DNA from: Amoeboaphelidium protococcarum
Taxonomy: Eukaryota > Aphelidiomycota > Aphelidea
Assembly: GCA_023515745.1 (NCBI GenBank)
Contig: JALECJ010000007.1
Location: 1,221,477-1,285,476, forward strand
Length of the DNA: 64,000 bases
Direction: 5' to 3'
Below are positions 1 through 11,592 of the stretch, one piece after another. Numbering within the stretch: position 1 is the first letter of the stretch; every line of letters starts with the position of its first letter. A program made the translations under genes and the position numbers. The notes under the pieces were generated by a model, which was not told the origin of the DNA, did not search any database, and worked only from the letters and a program-made list of their open reading frames with translations.

Positions 1-1
1 G

Positions 2-1117
2 AAGTATTCCGTTGTTTCAGCCGTTGTGAGTGTGTTGTGTGTCGCGTCGAATGCCAAGCTGTTTGATACTGAGCGCGGGTGTGTGAAGATGCCGTCAGTG
101 TCCGACTACAATGCCATCATTTTTGGTGACATGAAAGCCTCTTCTGATGTTGAGGGTAAGTTGGCTGTGTAGGGTAATGCTGAATTTGGTGCTGGCTTCA
201 GTGTCGGTGACAAGCTGCAGAATGTCAGCGCGTGCAGTGATGCTGTAACTGTTACTGGTGGCTCGTTGAAGTGGCCAAATGGTCGTAACTACTTTGGCAA
301 CATTGTGGTTGGTGACAACTCCACCTCCAAGATTGAAACTGGCATGATCATGGAGAAGGGGTGTCAGGTGCTGGAGAATCCTCAGCATTTTAACTTCAAT
401 GCAGCATGGACTGATGTTAAAGCCATGTCTTTGGAATTGTCTAAGATGGCTGACACTGTGGTGTCTCGTGAAGTGGACGCGTTGTTAAACTTGAATTTGA
501 CTTTTGGTGGTCAGAGAATGGTTGAGTGTATGAACGTTGCTGATGGGTCCTATCTAGGCTCTGCTGTGAAGTCTTTCGCCTCCGTATCTGGGTTGAAATA
601 GGGTGCCACTATCGTGATCAACATTGCTGGCACGTCTCCTGTCATGGCAAACATGGATCAAGAGGCCTTGGCAGGATTTGATGTGATTTTCAACTTCTAC
701 TAGGCCACCACCATTTAGATTTACGGCATTGCTGTTAGAGGCGCAGTCGTAGCTCCTCTGGCATCGGGTCAGGGTCTGAATGGTGTTGTCCACGGACCTG
801 TCTATATGAAGTCTTTTGAGGGTCCACTGTAGATTAATTTGCGCCCACTGCCATCATGTCCTCCTGGTGAGGTAAGTCCGGCTATCAAATGCAGATTGAG
901 ACCGACTCCGGAAACTTTACCTCTTGTTACTACCACCACTAGTGCAACAGTAGAAGTCGCTGCTGCGACTGTTGTCAATCAAACTCCTCTTCCAAATGTT
1001 CCTGCGCCTGGCTATGGAGCTCCTGCCCCTGTTCCAGCTCCTTAATGTCAGTGTGCTCAGAGCCCAAGCTCTTCCAGCACGAAGGCCACGCTACCAACCG
1101 GTGGTCCAACTTACTGA
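2..1117 (+). CDS. Secreted choice-of-anchor A domain protein (5' edge cut)
   Basis: The frame is open from base 2 to TGA at 1115-1117; base 1 is G, which would complete an ATG lying two bases outside the window. The protein is about 372 aa. It starts with a signal peptide (KYSVVSAVVSVLCVASNA), followed by the signature of the choice-of-anchor A domain (YNAIIFGDMKASSDVEGKLA, then GNAEFGAG). This beta-structured domain is known from bacterial surface adhesins and from some eukaryotic secreted proteins. Several TAG codons (for example 168, 599, 701) fall inside conserved sequence and read as Gln. The C-terminal 100 residues are rich in Pro, Ala, Thr and Ser, like a stalk or wall-spanning segment. 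I see no membrane helix or clear GPI signal before the stop, so it is probably secreted or matrix-bound. A GTAAGT at 870 could be an intron donor, but the frame is open without splicing. Confidence 0.75.
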
Positions 1118-1305
1118 TTGTATGTATCGAAATCAGCTTGAAGCCTTTTTCTCTAGAATGAATGTTGAAATGATGTTTAGGTGATTGAAGTAGAGTGTAA
1201 TAAATTTTAATGTTTCAATCTTCACCTTTAAGTAAATTTTACCTCACAGTTTTATATCTTGTGACAGCTCGACTGAGCCACTTGTTCTGATCGACGCGTC
1301 TCAAA

Positions 1306-2103
1306 ATGGTGAATATTTTGATTGGAGTAACTGGTAGCGTCGCAACTATTAAATTACCGTTACTCATTGAATAGATTAAGCAGGAATTTTAGTCAGCTGG
1401 TAGCTTAAGTCTAAGAGTAGTTGCCACTCATAACGCCATCCATTTTATTGACAAGAACACACTGCCTTCAGACGTCTAACTTTACACAGATTAGGATGAG
1501 TGGAGTTCATGGACCAAACGAGGGGATCCTGTTCTACATATTGAGGTATTGCATTGAAACCTGATGACGTTTATTGTATGTTTGATTAGATTAATAGCTC
1601 CCTTACAAGGATGTGTAGTTGAGAAAGTGGGCAGATTTGATGGTCATCAGTCCTCTGAGTGCGAACTCTCTGGCTAAAATTGTCAACGGGATGTGTGATA
1701 ATCTTCTGGTAAATTTCGATCTTTAATGTATGTCATCTGGATGGCACACCATATCGTGACTTCTAATTACTCTTTATGTATGTAGACGTGTATAGTGCGA
1801 GCATGGGACTGTGAAAAGCCTATTATTGCGTGTCCAGCCATGAACACTTTCATGTATCAACATCCAATCACTGATCAGCATTTACAGTAGCTACTTCAAC
1901 TTACAAATTCCCAGAACCGACCCGTTATCACCGTAATTCCAGCAATTTCAAAGAATCTCATGTGTGGCGATTAAGGTAAATAATTTCTTAGAATGACTGT
2001 TTGTGATCTATGACGTGACAGCTGTGTAGGAGTTGGAGCAATGGCTGAAGTTGAGACGATAGTTCAGACTATAGAGTAAGTTATAAAAGCGGAAAAGCAG
2101 TGA
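1306..2103 (+). CDS. PPCDC: Phosphopantothenoylcysteine decarboxylase (CoA synthesis)
   Basis: Spliced flavoprotein of the HFCD family, which decarboxylates phosphopantothenoylcysteine to phosphopantetheine in CoA biosynthesis. Four exons: 1306-1545, 1598-1708, 1786-1975 and 2030-2103. The introns are GT-AG, of 52, 77 and 54 nt, and joining them gives about 204 aa. Family motifs in order are the N-terminal ILIGVTGSVA, LRKWADLMVISPLSANSLAK (the HFCD core), the substrate-clamp region CPAMNTFMY, a Cys-containing CGDQG, and GAMAEVETIV at the C terminus. The acceptor of intron 3 is placed at 2027-2029 because only that choice restores GDQGVGAMAE. Length is normal for the eukaryotic enzyme. In-frame TAG and TAA codons again read as Gln. 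The Hal3/PPCDC distinction cannot be settled by eye, but the short length without an acidic tail favours the enzyme. Confidence 0.87.
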
Positions 2104-2116
2104 GTCACAAGGTATT

Positions 2117-2131
2117 CTTTGGATTCATCCA
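2117..2131 (+). repeat. Left arm of 15-bp inverted repeat
   Basis: CTTTGGATTCATCCA at 2117-2131 is the exact reverse complement of 3768-3782. The left arm also forms a local palindrome with ATCCAAAG at 2133-2140. No target-site duplication is visible outside the two arms. Confidence 0.55.
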
Positions 2132-2155
2132 AATCCAAAGTATTACCCCCGTTTT

Positions 2156-2182
2156 TGTCTGTTTGTCTGTCTGTCTGTCTGT
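2156..2182. repeat. TGTC/TCTG microsatellite
   Basis: Six near-perfect TGTC tetranucleotide units (one carries TGTT) follow the left inverted-repeat arm. This is a simple sequence repeat with no coding role. Confidence 0.8.
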
Positions 2183-3767
2183 AAACTCACGCGGTCACAC
2201 GAATTTTAAGTACATTAGCCAATTGAGTTTCGCTTTACAAGTCACGCTTATTTAACGTTACACCGATTTTTTTAGTCTGATTGTAAAATTTTTTAGTCTG
2301 ATTGTAAAAATTTTCTTTTCTTCGTCAAGCTCTAAGTTTACTAGTATAGTTTATACAGTTAAGTGCACTGCTTTTTTATTTAAAATTGTAGCTGAGATTG
2401 CGTGATATTGATTCGTTTATAGAATTGAGTGCACCTTGAACTGGGCTTGGTAACTGACGTTACAACACTTCTTGATTTCTTCAAAAATACAACCAATTTA
2501 AATTGTATATCTTCAGCAGTTGCACTTGTCATTTTGATTATAAGTCTTGAGGCTACGAATTTAATATGCCACGAGCAATTACGTGATAAGCATGTGTTAG
2601 AAAACTAGCTCTATTGCCGTGAAAAAAAATCTGCAACAAAAAGAGCACAATGCTGTGCCGATTCTCGTTTGATCCACAAGCACGCGACAAATGGCTAAAG
2701 TGTACACATTGCATTATAGCCACCTGTGATAGGAAAAAAGTATCTTCACAGTACGTTTACGCTGGTGCTATAACTGCTCAAAAGAGCATAATCACTCTTA
2801 GCACTTTGTCATTAATATATTGTAGCTTAATGTTGATAGCTTCTTACCATACTGACGTGATTTGCAATTAACGCTACCATTAAAAATTGGCTGGTGAAAG
2901 TAATCTTGAACATGATGTAATTTGAGTTGAAACGCCTGTGAGTATGGGTCTCCACGTGATTTCCTTATAACTTGCACGATGATTAAGAATTTCAATCTCC
3001 TAGTGCCAGAAGCATTTAATTACACCAATTAAGATTTGGGCGCAGACGCATTAACTTCAAAGTGCTTAGTAATTTGTTGATTGTAATAATCGTAGGATTT
3101 AAACGTGCCATTACTTTTCTGTGGGTACAACGAATTCGCGGAGCAAATTCTGCAGCTACATGCATTCGCGAGGTTCGAAATCAAGGTTGACAATATACCG
3201 TGCAGTGTTATGAGTATATGCATAGCTGCCGTAATGGAAATGAATAAATGGTCCAGAACATACCAAACTCAACCATAAACTCAATCTAAATCGCGTTTTA
3301 TATCATCCCACTGTTAAAACGTCTAATACGGCCCGACTTAAGTTAATAATAGTACAATAGAACAGTCATGCATTTCCGCTCTTTGCCAACTAATGCTTCA
3401 CTCAAACGATTAACATACAGTACTGAAAGTCTTTTACAATCTGAAACTACTATGCCTAGGAGCGCGAACATCTGATACAGCTACCAACGTGTTAAAAGAA
3501 TCATCAAACTATACTGAAAGTCAAGACGACACATGCCTCGTCTGTAGCTGAAGTTATAACTGAAAATGATCCGATGCAACACAGTAGCAGTGTATAGTTG
3601 CTGAAGTTTCGGACGCAGTTGAAACGTTTAGCATCTGCCCCCTCTATCGTTATGCTCTTAACACAATGCAAAAACTGAACCTGTCGGGTCGCGTAAACTT
3701 TACAAGTTTAAAACATATATAACTCATATCATCAGTCTAACTAATCGCCATTTATGTACATAGTAGC

Positions 3768-3782
3768 TGGATGAATCCAAAG
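3768..3782 (-). repeat. Right arm of 15-bp inverted repeat
   Basis: TGGATGAATCCAAAG is the exact reverse complement of 2117-2131. The two arms enclose about 1.65 kb of gene-poor DNA. The right arm lies 55 bases past the stop codon of the lipase gene. Confidence 0.55.
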
Positions 3783-3836
3783 CCGTAGCATGGCGCGCAG
3801 CGACATGCCCCCTAAATAATTTAAACTCTTTATTTT

Positions 3837-5228
3837 TCACAGATACAAATTGTATTCTTGGTTCTACTTTAAACATTTTGTCCACTTAATAGGACGCTTG
3901 GCGTACCACGACGGGTCAGCTGTGTCATGTAGTTGACCACTCACAGCATCTTCCCACAGTTTGTACGCGATCAATCGACTGAAACACAGCGACGGATGGA
4001 AGCAATCGGTGCCTGATAGAAATCCTTCACCCAACTCTTTCATATCAACAGACTCCATCGTACGTATGAGATTCAGCCTGAAAGTCTCACTCTAGTACTC
4101 AATTTATAATTCAGCAATGGTGTCTACCAACATCTGATTGAATTTAAGCACCCATTCGTCAGCAGTCTGACGCGTCTACTAATCTCTGAACATGCAACGA
4201 CAGAAATCGCCATTCTTCTGCACAGAAGCGCACCATTGACGTCTTAACGAATTCTCACTTCCCGCTCCCAAATCGTAAACCTAACTAGGATTTCTAAATA
4301 GAGTATAAAAGGACAAGACAAAGTATTGACTTTGATATTCCTAGTGTAAATCCCCAACCAACTTTCTTAAATACTTACGCATATCCCGCATGTCAGTCAT
4401 GAACTCTTCAGGGAAGCAATGATTGCACAGATTAATTCCACCGCCAAAAAGATGAAGCCATTTCCACTTAATTCCGTACTATGGCTACGTCATAACTAAT
4501 TATCTATATCGTTACTTAAACACGGCAACCTGGCTGTGCAATTGATCAAATGGAAGACTGCATTCGGCAAAGTTGAACTCTTTAACGTTCAGGTCCAGGA
4601 CTGAAGTAAAGGTGGGTGTGCGCTAATACGCTTTGCCATATAGATGCACGTCTTGATTGACTGAACCACTTTAGCCTTGAACTGTCGACAGAATATTGGC
4701 CAAAGTGACAGATTTGCCGATTCCACCAGTGGACCAAATCAAACCTCGATCTTCAGTACCTAGCTTGAACATATGCCGGAAAAGCGTGGCTTTATTGCCA
4801 TTCATGAACAATCCAGCAGTCATAGAGTCTCCAAAACTAGCGATAATCTTGATGTCTTTTGCGCTGATACGGAATGATGAATTCACACCGTTTACTCCCT
4901 GCGCTTACACTAAAGTCGCGTCCGGTTCTTAAACATCACAATCGGTAGGCAAGTCTGGTACATTAAAGCGACATTTAGCATTGCCATACAGCTAATCCAT
5001 TCCAGAATCGCTCATTACTGCAGACCAAAATTGTTGCTACTCGTCTGCTGTCAAACTCCTGTTCACCGCCTCATGCATGGATTAAATTGACAATGAGGAT
5101 TGATCATTGATCGCCACCAAGGCTTTATCAAAAACGTCGATCTGATTTCTCAAGTAAAACGGTATCTGTGTGCCCAGAGCAGCCGGCAGTACTCCAAATA
5201 CACAGAAGATTAAAGTATTGATTCTCAT
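3837..5228 (-). CDS. PLB1: Secreted GDSL lipase, phospholipase B1 family
   Basis: Intronless 463-aa protein with an N-terminal signal peptide (MRINTLIFCVFGVLPAALG). The start at 5226-5228 is the ATG that supplies this signal. The GDSL block I nucleophile motif is IIASFGDSMTAG near residue 120, followed by RGLIWSTGGIGK, which matches the phospholipase B1 subgroup. Block III is seen as HLFGGGINLCNHC, and the catalytic Asp and His lie in TDCFHPSLCFSR near the C terminus. Enzymes of this group hydrolyse acyl chains of phospholipids and retinyl esters outside the cell or in the lysosome. Unlike the mammalian brush-border protein it has one catalytic unit and no C-terminal membrane helix, so it should be secreted or lumenal. 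It ends at TGA; about ten internal TAA/TAG codons read as Gln. Confidence 0.83.
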
Positions 5229-5654
5229 ATAATATACAAGCAATACTAGTTTTACTGAATGATATGAACAATAAGATGCGAATAAAATTTCAATTCAAGT
5301 GGGCCGAAAAAAGAACGGCGCGTGAATCATCATAACATTCGTCATTGCAAAATCGCCAGCAGCTTTATTTGTGTGAAATTGACGATGCTAAATCTTGCAA
5401 CCTGAAAATTTAGCGTTGTTTTTGCATTATCGGCGTTCAATTCAGGTGATATTTATTCCGTTTCAGAATTGAGTGTAATTATACGGAATAAAATAGTCAT
5501 GTGAGGTGATCAAGTGATTGATCAATCTTGGCAGATCTGTGTTACATTTCCGGCCATTTGGAGCTACAAGTTGAATTTCGATCATATGACTTACCTTTAA
5601 TTTCTTATCTGTCTGTACTAAATAACGATTTTTTTACTGCTATTGAACAAAAAA
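5229..5654. other. Divergent intergenic region
   Basis: About 425 bases between the lipase start (minus) and the next plus-strand ORF. It is AT-rich with no recognisable gene. A 9-bp inverted repeat (TTATTCCGT at 5453-5461, ACGGAATAA at 5483-5491) could form a hairpin or a protein-binding dyad. Promoters for both neighbours presumably lie here. Confidence 0.5.
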
Positions 5655-6017
5655 ATGTTTCTTTAAAGTTTACTTTAAAAGATTACCAAGCCTTTCGCTA
5701 ATACGAAGGAGTATCAGTGTGAGAGTGACACTAATGCTGTGCCTGATGATGCGCAGTAAAAGTAGTGGATACTAATTAAACAAAGGAGTGAGCATGAAGT
5801 GGAATATCAAGAGATATTGAAGGCCATTTCTATAATCTGCAAAGTAAGTGCCGGTGCTAATGTGAAACCACTAAAGGCTGCCGATCTCAAGCAGATCAAT
5901 CATGACGCGCATGGCGACGAGATGAAACGCGTCCAGTTGATGTCTCACTGCGGTTAACAGTAATAAGAGAATCAATGGCATTAAAGACGCATTGACTACT
6001 ACAAACATGTACTGTGA
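5655..6017 (+). CDS. Hypothetical 120-aa protein
   Basis: Open from ATG 5655 to TGA 6015-6017, with nine or more TAA/TAG codons read as Gln. The composition is polar and protein-like, with a Gln-rich, Trp/Tyr-containing C terminus (ENQWHQRRIDYYKHVL) and a short hydrophobic start (MFLQSLLQK) that could be part of a mitochondrial presequence. I recognise no domain. Open frames of this size are not rare under a single-stop code, so this could be spurious. In its favour are the clean ATG after an A-rich leader and its position between two real genes. Confidence 0.4.
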
Positions 6018-6177
6018 TTATGATATGTGATGTATATCTATCTAGCTATGAATTTTATGAATTCTTTTTGTATGAAATAATATTTTGAAATTTATATTTG
6101 ATCTAGTATTTCCTCTTCTTGAGTGTCTTACCCCCACTCAACCAAAGTCTCTTAGATATCTACGGTATCAAGAAAAT

Positions 6178-6948
6178 ATGACGATTATAGATCTGAGACA
6201 GATTTTATAGTAGTAAAAGTATGCATTGATTGTACTTAATCCACCATTCAGAGCAGAGTATCATGACTGGGTCAGAAGTATATTCAATAAGGCTGTGGTG
6301 AGAATAAGCGCGGATGGGGCTGCAGGACAGCTATTGGATTGTGGGCTAATACCTGACTTTGCAGTGGGTGATATGGACTCTATCACTCATGATTTGCTAA
6401 AGAAATTGAAATCTGCTCGCAACAATTGCGAGATTATATAGTCTGATGATCAAGACACGACAGATTTTCAGAAATGTATCAGTCATTTACATGGACTATC
6501 ACATCTGACGTTTGATTATCTGATTATAATAGGTGGAATTGGGGACCGGTTTGATTAGAGCATGTCCACTATTCATACTCTGTATCAATATCCGCACTCT
6601 AACACCAATATTCAAGTGCCTTCTATAATACTTGATCTCAAAGACTCAAACTGGATGTGCCTGTTGTAGAAGGGCAATCACAATGTGCTTTATCACAATA
6701 ACTGGTACTAAGGGAGAGTTTGCGGACTGATTCCCTTTATTGGGGAAGCTGTGATATCAACCAACGGCTTATAATGGGATGTTAATGAATGGAGGACAAG
6801 TATAGACTCTCAGATTAGCACTTCAAACTTGATAAAAGAAGGTGCTGTTAAGGATGGTCAATGCGGCGCGTAATGTGTCAAAATAACTGTGCATTCAGAC
6901 GTCCCGATCCTTTGGACTGCCCAACTAAAACCTCCTAAAAATACTTGA
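6178..6948 (+). CDS. TPK1: Thiamin pyrophosphokinase
   Basis: 256 aa. It transfers pyrophosphate from ATP to thiamin to make thiamin diphosphate. The catalytic-domain motifs are RISADGAAGQLLD, PDFAVGDMDSI (metal-binding Asp residues), DDQDTTDFQKC and GGIGDRFDQSMSTIHTLY. The thiamin-binding C-terminal part is present, including CGLIPFIGEAVISTNGLQWD. The first ATG after an in-frame TGA is at 6178; a TTG further in is not a plausible start. Length is typical. No intron is needed. The gene converges on the minus-strand gene that ends at 7018, leaving 69 bases between stops. Confidence 0.9.
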
Positions 6949-7017
6949 CCTTAAAGAAATAGAATATAAATAAAACGCTTGACTATTTAACTTCAATTCA
7001 CTCCTATATCGCTTCTA

Positions 7018-8322
7018 TCAATTCTTTAAAATATTCTTGAAATCAGCAGATTTCCAAAGTGGCTCATTGTTCTGACTGACATCCTTGGCATTGACAATCA
7101 CTGAATTCAACTCTGCGGCATACTTGAAGTTCCTATGTTCAAGAGTCTTTTGAATATCCTTCAACGCAGTCAGCATTCTCTTATCCTGATACTTGAAATC
7201 CAAAGGCAGTGCCGCTTTCAACAAATTGATAGCATCATAATCACGCTGCAGACGCAATAACAGTGGACAGACTCCAGTCACGATAAAATTCGGACCCAAC
7301 GACTCAATCATTCTGGTGTTTAGCGCGTTCTTGGTGTAGGAGTGATACTTCTTAATCTCATCAAAGAGACGCAAAAATAACTTCTCAGCCTAATGAGTCT
7401 CTGCCACGTTCAACAGGCCGGCATATAGGATGGCGTACGGCGGTCTTCCAGAAGCTTTAATATCAGGCATTTTCATGTGATTCTGAAAGACTTGCAATGA
7501 GTGATCAACTCCCTCCATCGCGCCGACAGTCTTCAAATATCTGCCCAGTACCGTGTCGCGATAATACACTCCTTCAGCTTGAGCATACTCAAGGCTCTTT
7601 TTCATAGCCTCTACATCAACCTGATCTCTCAGTAAAGTCAGGGCATCTTTCTTTTCATTTTCCTTCAACAAATTCTGAAGCAGTCTTTGAGCGTAAAAAG
7701 AGGATGAGTCCAGATATTGTATATCCTTCTCAAAGTTCTCAATAGTCGCAGCCTTTTAAAGCAATGCTTTGGCCATCGGTAAATTCCACCTGTTAACGCA
7801 ACCATCTGACATGATACAGAGTTCTTTAACAGTAAACGGTTCGCGAGCCTTCAACCAATTCTCAATATCTCTGGTGTGATTTAGTTGACTTTTGGCTATT
7901 AGGACGGAGCGGCGAGCATCAGCGTTGGTCAAATCTCCGAGCTACAGACGACTGGCATTAAACGCGCTACTTACAAAGCGTAAAGGATCGCGGATATTCT
8001 CTTCTTTAGTATTGGCATTTTTAGGAGTCTTGGTGCCTATTTCTGCAAATATAGTCTAGAAAAATTCACCCATAGCCTGCTTACTTGACTGATCCATATT
8101 TGAAATGACGCGTAACGCATCTTCAAATTGTCTATTCGCGATCTTCTCCTTCAAATCAGTCTACAGCGCGATATCACTCAGAGATTCTTCCTTCTCAGGT
8201 TATACTGCAGACTCACTAGTTTCAGTGGAATAAAATCTCTGATAGGTACCAAGGGCATAACGCCTGGTGCTCTGGTGAATCGAATTCAGTTCACGCGTCA
8301 AAGTTTTAACCGTTTTGAACAT
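7018..8322 (-). CDS. Unknown mitochondrial-type protein, 434 aa
   Basis: Open from ATG 8322 to TGA at 7018. The first 40 residues look like a mitochondrial presequence: basic, Ser/Thr-rich, with RRYALGTYQRFYSTE matching a typical cleavage context. The rest is helical and hydrophilic with repeated Leu/Ala patterns (for example ALTLLRDQVDVEAMKKSLEY), suggesting TPR- or PPR-like helical repeats, but no repeat consensus is clear. No catalytic motif is seen. The frame is open upstream to 8406, but that extension would place a hydrophobic segment before the presequence, so I prefer 8322. The function is unknown; a mitochondrial translation or RNA-related role would be a guess. Confidence 0.7.
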
Positions 8323-8418
8323 TTTACTCACTTTAGTATTCAATGACGAAAACAAGAAGAAAAGCAAAGCGATAAATTTTACATAACATCTATACTGAGA
8401 TTTCATTCCATTTCATTA

Positions 8419-11400
8419 TCAGATTTAGCTTAAAGACTCGACTATTTAATCAGCGGACGGCCTTTGCATATAATCTTAATGATATGCGGCATTCATAATA
8501 CTGATTAATCTTCTCACCGTCTCATTAACAGCAATTTTCAAATTCAACTGAGGTCGCTCACCGCTCAACACCTTTGCTTAGACATCAATTGACTTAACTC
8601 CGGCCCATGCCTTTTCCTGAGAGAGCAATTCACCAACAATTATACCAGCTGCGTATATATCACGCTTACTGTGAAATTCGACAAGCACTTACTATTACTA
8701 CAAAACTTCGGGAGCTGCATAAGAAAGAGTGGCGCCTTGAAGTACGTTGTAACGGATGCCGGTCACAGTCTTTGCACCATTCAAAACAGCGCAGATACCA
8801 AAGTCAGTCAGCAGAGCAGTGATCTAACCATCACATACATCCAGAAGGAAATTTGCACTTTTGATATCATCATGAGATACAAAGGCAGAGTGTACCACAT
8901 CTAACGCACGGAATATATCCACAGTCAATTTATGAACCACATCCGCTGACCACTAAATTTGCAGATTCAGCGAAGATTAACCTTAAATAAAACTATCAAG
9001 AGACCCATATGGATAATACTGCATAAGTAGGATCTATGGCTGTAGGGAAAACCCAATCATCTTGGCGACATTATTGCTATTCATAAAGCAATACATAAGA
9101 GACACCTCTTGAAGAAATGCATCATCGCCAGTTGACAGCTTTTGATACTTGGCGACACACTCTTAATTGGACATTTAAGGCATTGGATGACCAAACGGCA
9201 GGCCAAAAAGCTTTGCAGTATACACAGCACCTTGCGATCCTTCTGACAAAGGCTTACCGTTGTTCTTGACAAAATGGCTTCCCTCACTGAGCTGCATAAA
9301 ACCAGGTACACAGATTTGGCAATCTCCGTCAACATATGTTGTGCCTCCAGATGTCGTGTTAACCGTCATCACAGTTGCAGATACCGTAGTGGAAAATGTG
9401 TCTATTTTATGCATAGTCGGCTTATTTCTGCGTCTTCTTGACCAAATTAAAAGCAGCGCCAATGCAATAAGTAGAAGAAGTGCTCCAGCACCAGCGGCCG
9501 CTACATAGGTCACCAATGCGGACGAGGAAGTATTCTATCCTGTATTAACAAAATCGGAGGTGGTGAACGAATTGGCTACATTACTACTAGACATTGACTT
9601 TCTATCCTACACGTTGTCATCAAAAGTATAATAACTTGATAAAGGGCCAGACTATGATATGGTCGCCAGTGAAGACAGCTTTTGTAAGCTAGATGTATAA
9701 TAAGACACGATTATTGAAGTTGATTGCAATCCAGAGACCAAAGCTTCTTTTGATGTCGATAGGGTACTTATAAACGAATCAGACACTTCTCCAGCTATTA
9801 ATGACGTAGTCAGCGGCACGGTAAATGTAGCGGATGAAGTTATGACCAAAGTTGACGTTGTCGTCGTACTAGTAGTAGTTGTCGTCGTACTGGATGTCGT
9901 TGTTGTAGTAGTCGTCGTAAAAGCTGAACTCGTGGTTGTCATTGATTTCGTAGTAGATGTGGTAGTGCCAGGGGTTGTTGTTGTGGTGGTGCTAGTCTTC
10001 GATGACGTCTAAGGCGTTGTAGTAGTTGTCGTCGTCGTGGTAGTGGTACTTGTAGTGGTAGTAGTTGTAGTAGTAGTTGTCGTTGTAGTCGTTGTTGTTG
10101 TAGTAGTAGTAGTAGTCGTCGTCGTAGTAGTCCGGGTAGTCGGAGGCAGTGTTGTGTTAATGGGCAGAAGCGTAGAGGCTACTTTCAAAGGCATCTAGGA
10201 GGACGGAGCAACTTGTAATCCATTTTTACCATACTCCAGCAAGATTGGACCATATCTACTATTATATTATGCATATTACTCAACTAACACGTAAGGGTAC
10301 TCAATGTTGGTAGCAGCACTTACACTTCCATTGGCAACAAACTCAATATAGTTGAAAGTGTAATTCGGCAAAAGATAGGCAATAAATGCACTGGCACCTC
10401 CCTCCTGTGATTCGCCAACGAAGCCAGATACAATAAAGATTCTGCTAGTTAAATCTCTGTGTATGTCCATTGTGCGATAAATACCATGTAGTTGACCGAA
10501 AGCACCTCTTAGCAAAATCCTACCTGCTCTATTAAAGAATCCAACAACATGACCACCTTAACCATATGTGGCGTTCAATGCGCCGTCGTTGGTAGTGACA
10601 TAACCACCGACGTAAACAACTTCATCAATGACTTTGACAGCTCCTAAATCAGAATAAGCACCAGCGGCACCCAACTAACCACTAGAAATGACAGTGTAGT
10701 TTAGACTGGATAACCTGACAGCAATCATGTCCTCAATGCCAGCAATAGGGGCATACAGAGATGTTGTGGTGTACCCGACGGCGTAAATAAATTCCCAGTC
10801 AAAAGCAAGCTTAAGAAACTTAGTAACTCCCTGGGTGACGTTATAGACCACAGAGACAGAGCCATTTACTCCAACAGAAAATATCTAAGCAGAATTGTCA
10901 TTATTAGTCGTTACTAGAAAAGAGTCAGAGTAATTGTGATAAACCATAGCATGCTATTCAGCCTATTCGTCAGCTTATGAATTATAATAGACAGGGAAAG
11001 GCACGACATTAAGAAGTGTGGAGTTAGCATGGTAAAACATCACTCCAGGGCTACCAGCAGAGTTTATAGAAAGCAAAGGTTACGCAAATGTTGTGACACC
11101 AAATGCCACGATTTGAGATTAAGGATTGAATGCCACTGCCTGCACTTACTTGTTATTATTGTACTAATGATAAGCTGCTCCACCCAAATCAAATTGTGTC
11201 GAGCCAATTGAAATATACCACAGCACAGACGTGTTGATGAGACTGACTTTCATAAACTTTGCATCGGAAAATCCGAAGCCTGCAACACTATACTAATCAA
11301 CACTTGAGGAGCCACTGATGTACGCCACATAATTTACAGAGTCAACAGCAAGGCCGTTTACATGAAGACCAAATTGATTAAAGTAAGTAGACGAGTAGTT

Positions 11401-11469
11401 ATAATTGAATTGAGCCCACGTCAGCTGAGAGATGACGATCAAGATCACTAGCGCGCATTGAAACATCAT
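8419..11469 (-). CDS. Receptor-like TKL protein kinase with threonine-rich stalk
   Basis: One uninterrupted 1016-aa frame. A signal peptide (FQCALVILIVISQLTWA) is followed by about 400 residues of beta-rich ectodomain with repeated GFxxxxY/VAVG-type strands. Next comes a stalk of long Thr runs and Ser/Thr-rich sequence (about 430-640), a single membrane helix near residue 655-677, an RRRR stop-transfer, and a kinase domain from about 740. Kinase motifs are GSQGAVYT (Gly loop), VAK (Lys), HDDIKSANFLLD (catalytic loop, with Asp in place of the usual HRD Arg), TDFG, and AAPEVL, ending in RPSADQIVESLSQ. The fold is of the TKL/tyrosine-kinase-like type seen in protist receptor kinases. Ligand and pathway are unknown. 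The start is the ATG pair at 11464-11469. The gene is head to head with another membrane-protein gene on the plus strand. Confidence 0.8.
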
Positions 11470-11592
11470 TACTGTATGGCTATACTGCAATTGCTATCCT
11501 TTGGATGAATGTAAAATGCTACACTTGAAGAAGATAAGCGAGAGTGAATGATATGAGACGGTAAAAGTGATTGAAAATCATTGGGCAAACAT

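Larger units (their letters stand above)
2104..3836. other. Gene-poor 1.7 kb stretch bounded by an inverted repeat
   Basis: No conserved gene is recognisable. It holds a TGTC-type microsatellite at 2156-2182, a duplicated TTTTTTAGTCTGATTGTAAAA unit near 2270-2310, and a 15-bp perfect inverted repeat near both ends (see the repeat entries). With TGA as the only stop, a 144-codon ORF exists on the minus strand (about 3223 down to about 2790). Long open runs arise easily by chance under this code, so I do not call it a gene. A plus-strand frame from 2626 to about 2880 contains a short Cys/Trp-rich segment (FDPQARDKWLKC) that faintly resembles a THAP zinc finger. The stretch could be a decayed transposable element. 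Confidence 0.5.

Noticed and set aside
864-900. Intron donor GTAAGT in the choice-of-anchor A gene
   Set aside because: The frame is open straight through and no matching acceptor improves the protein.
2789-3223. 144-codon minus-strand ORF
   Set aside because: With TGA as the only stop, AT-rich DNA gives open runs of this size by chance; no motif and low-quality composition.
4320-4520. Introns in the PLB1-type lipase (GTAACG and GTAAGT sites)
   Set aside because: Translating through gives conserved GDSL sequence (HLFGGGINLC and CFHPS blocks in one frame), so no splice is needed.
9840-10140. Thr/GTC-type trinucleotide repeats as a stand-alone repeat locus
   Set aside because: They are in frame and form the Thr-rich stalk of the receptor-like kinase, so they are coding.
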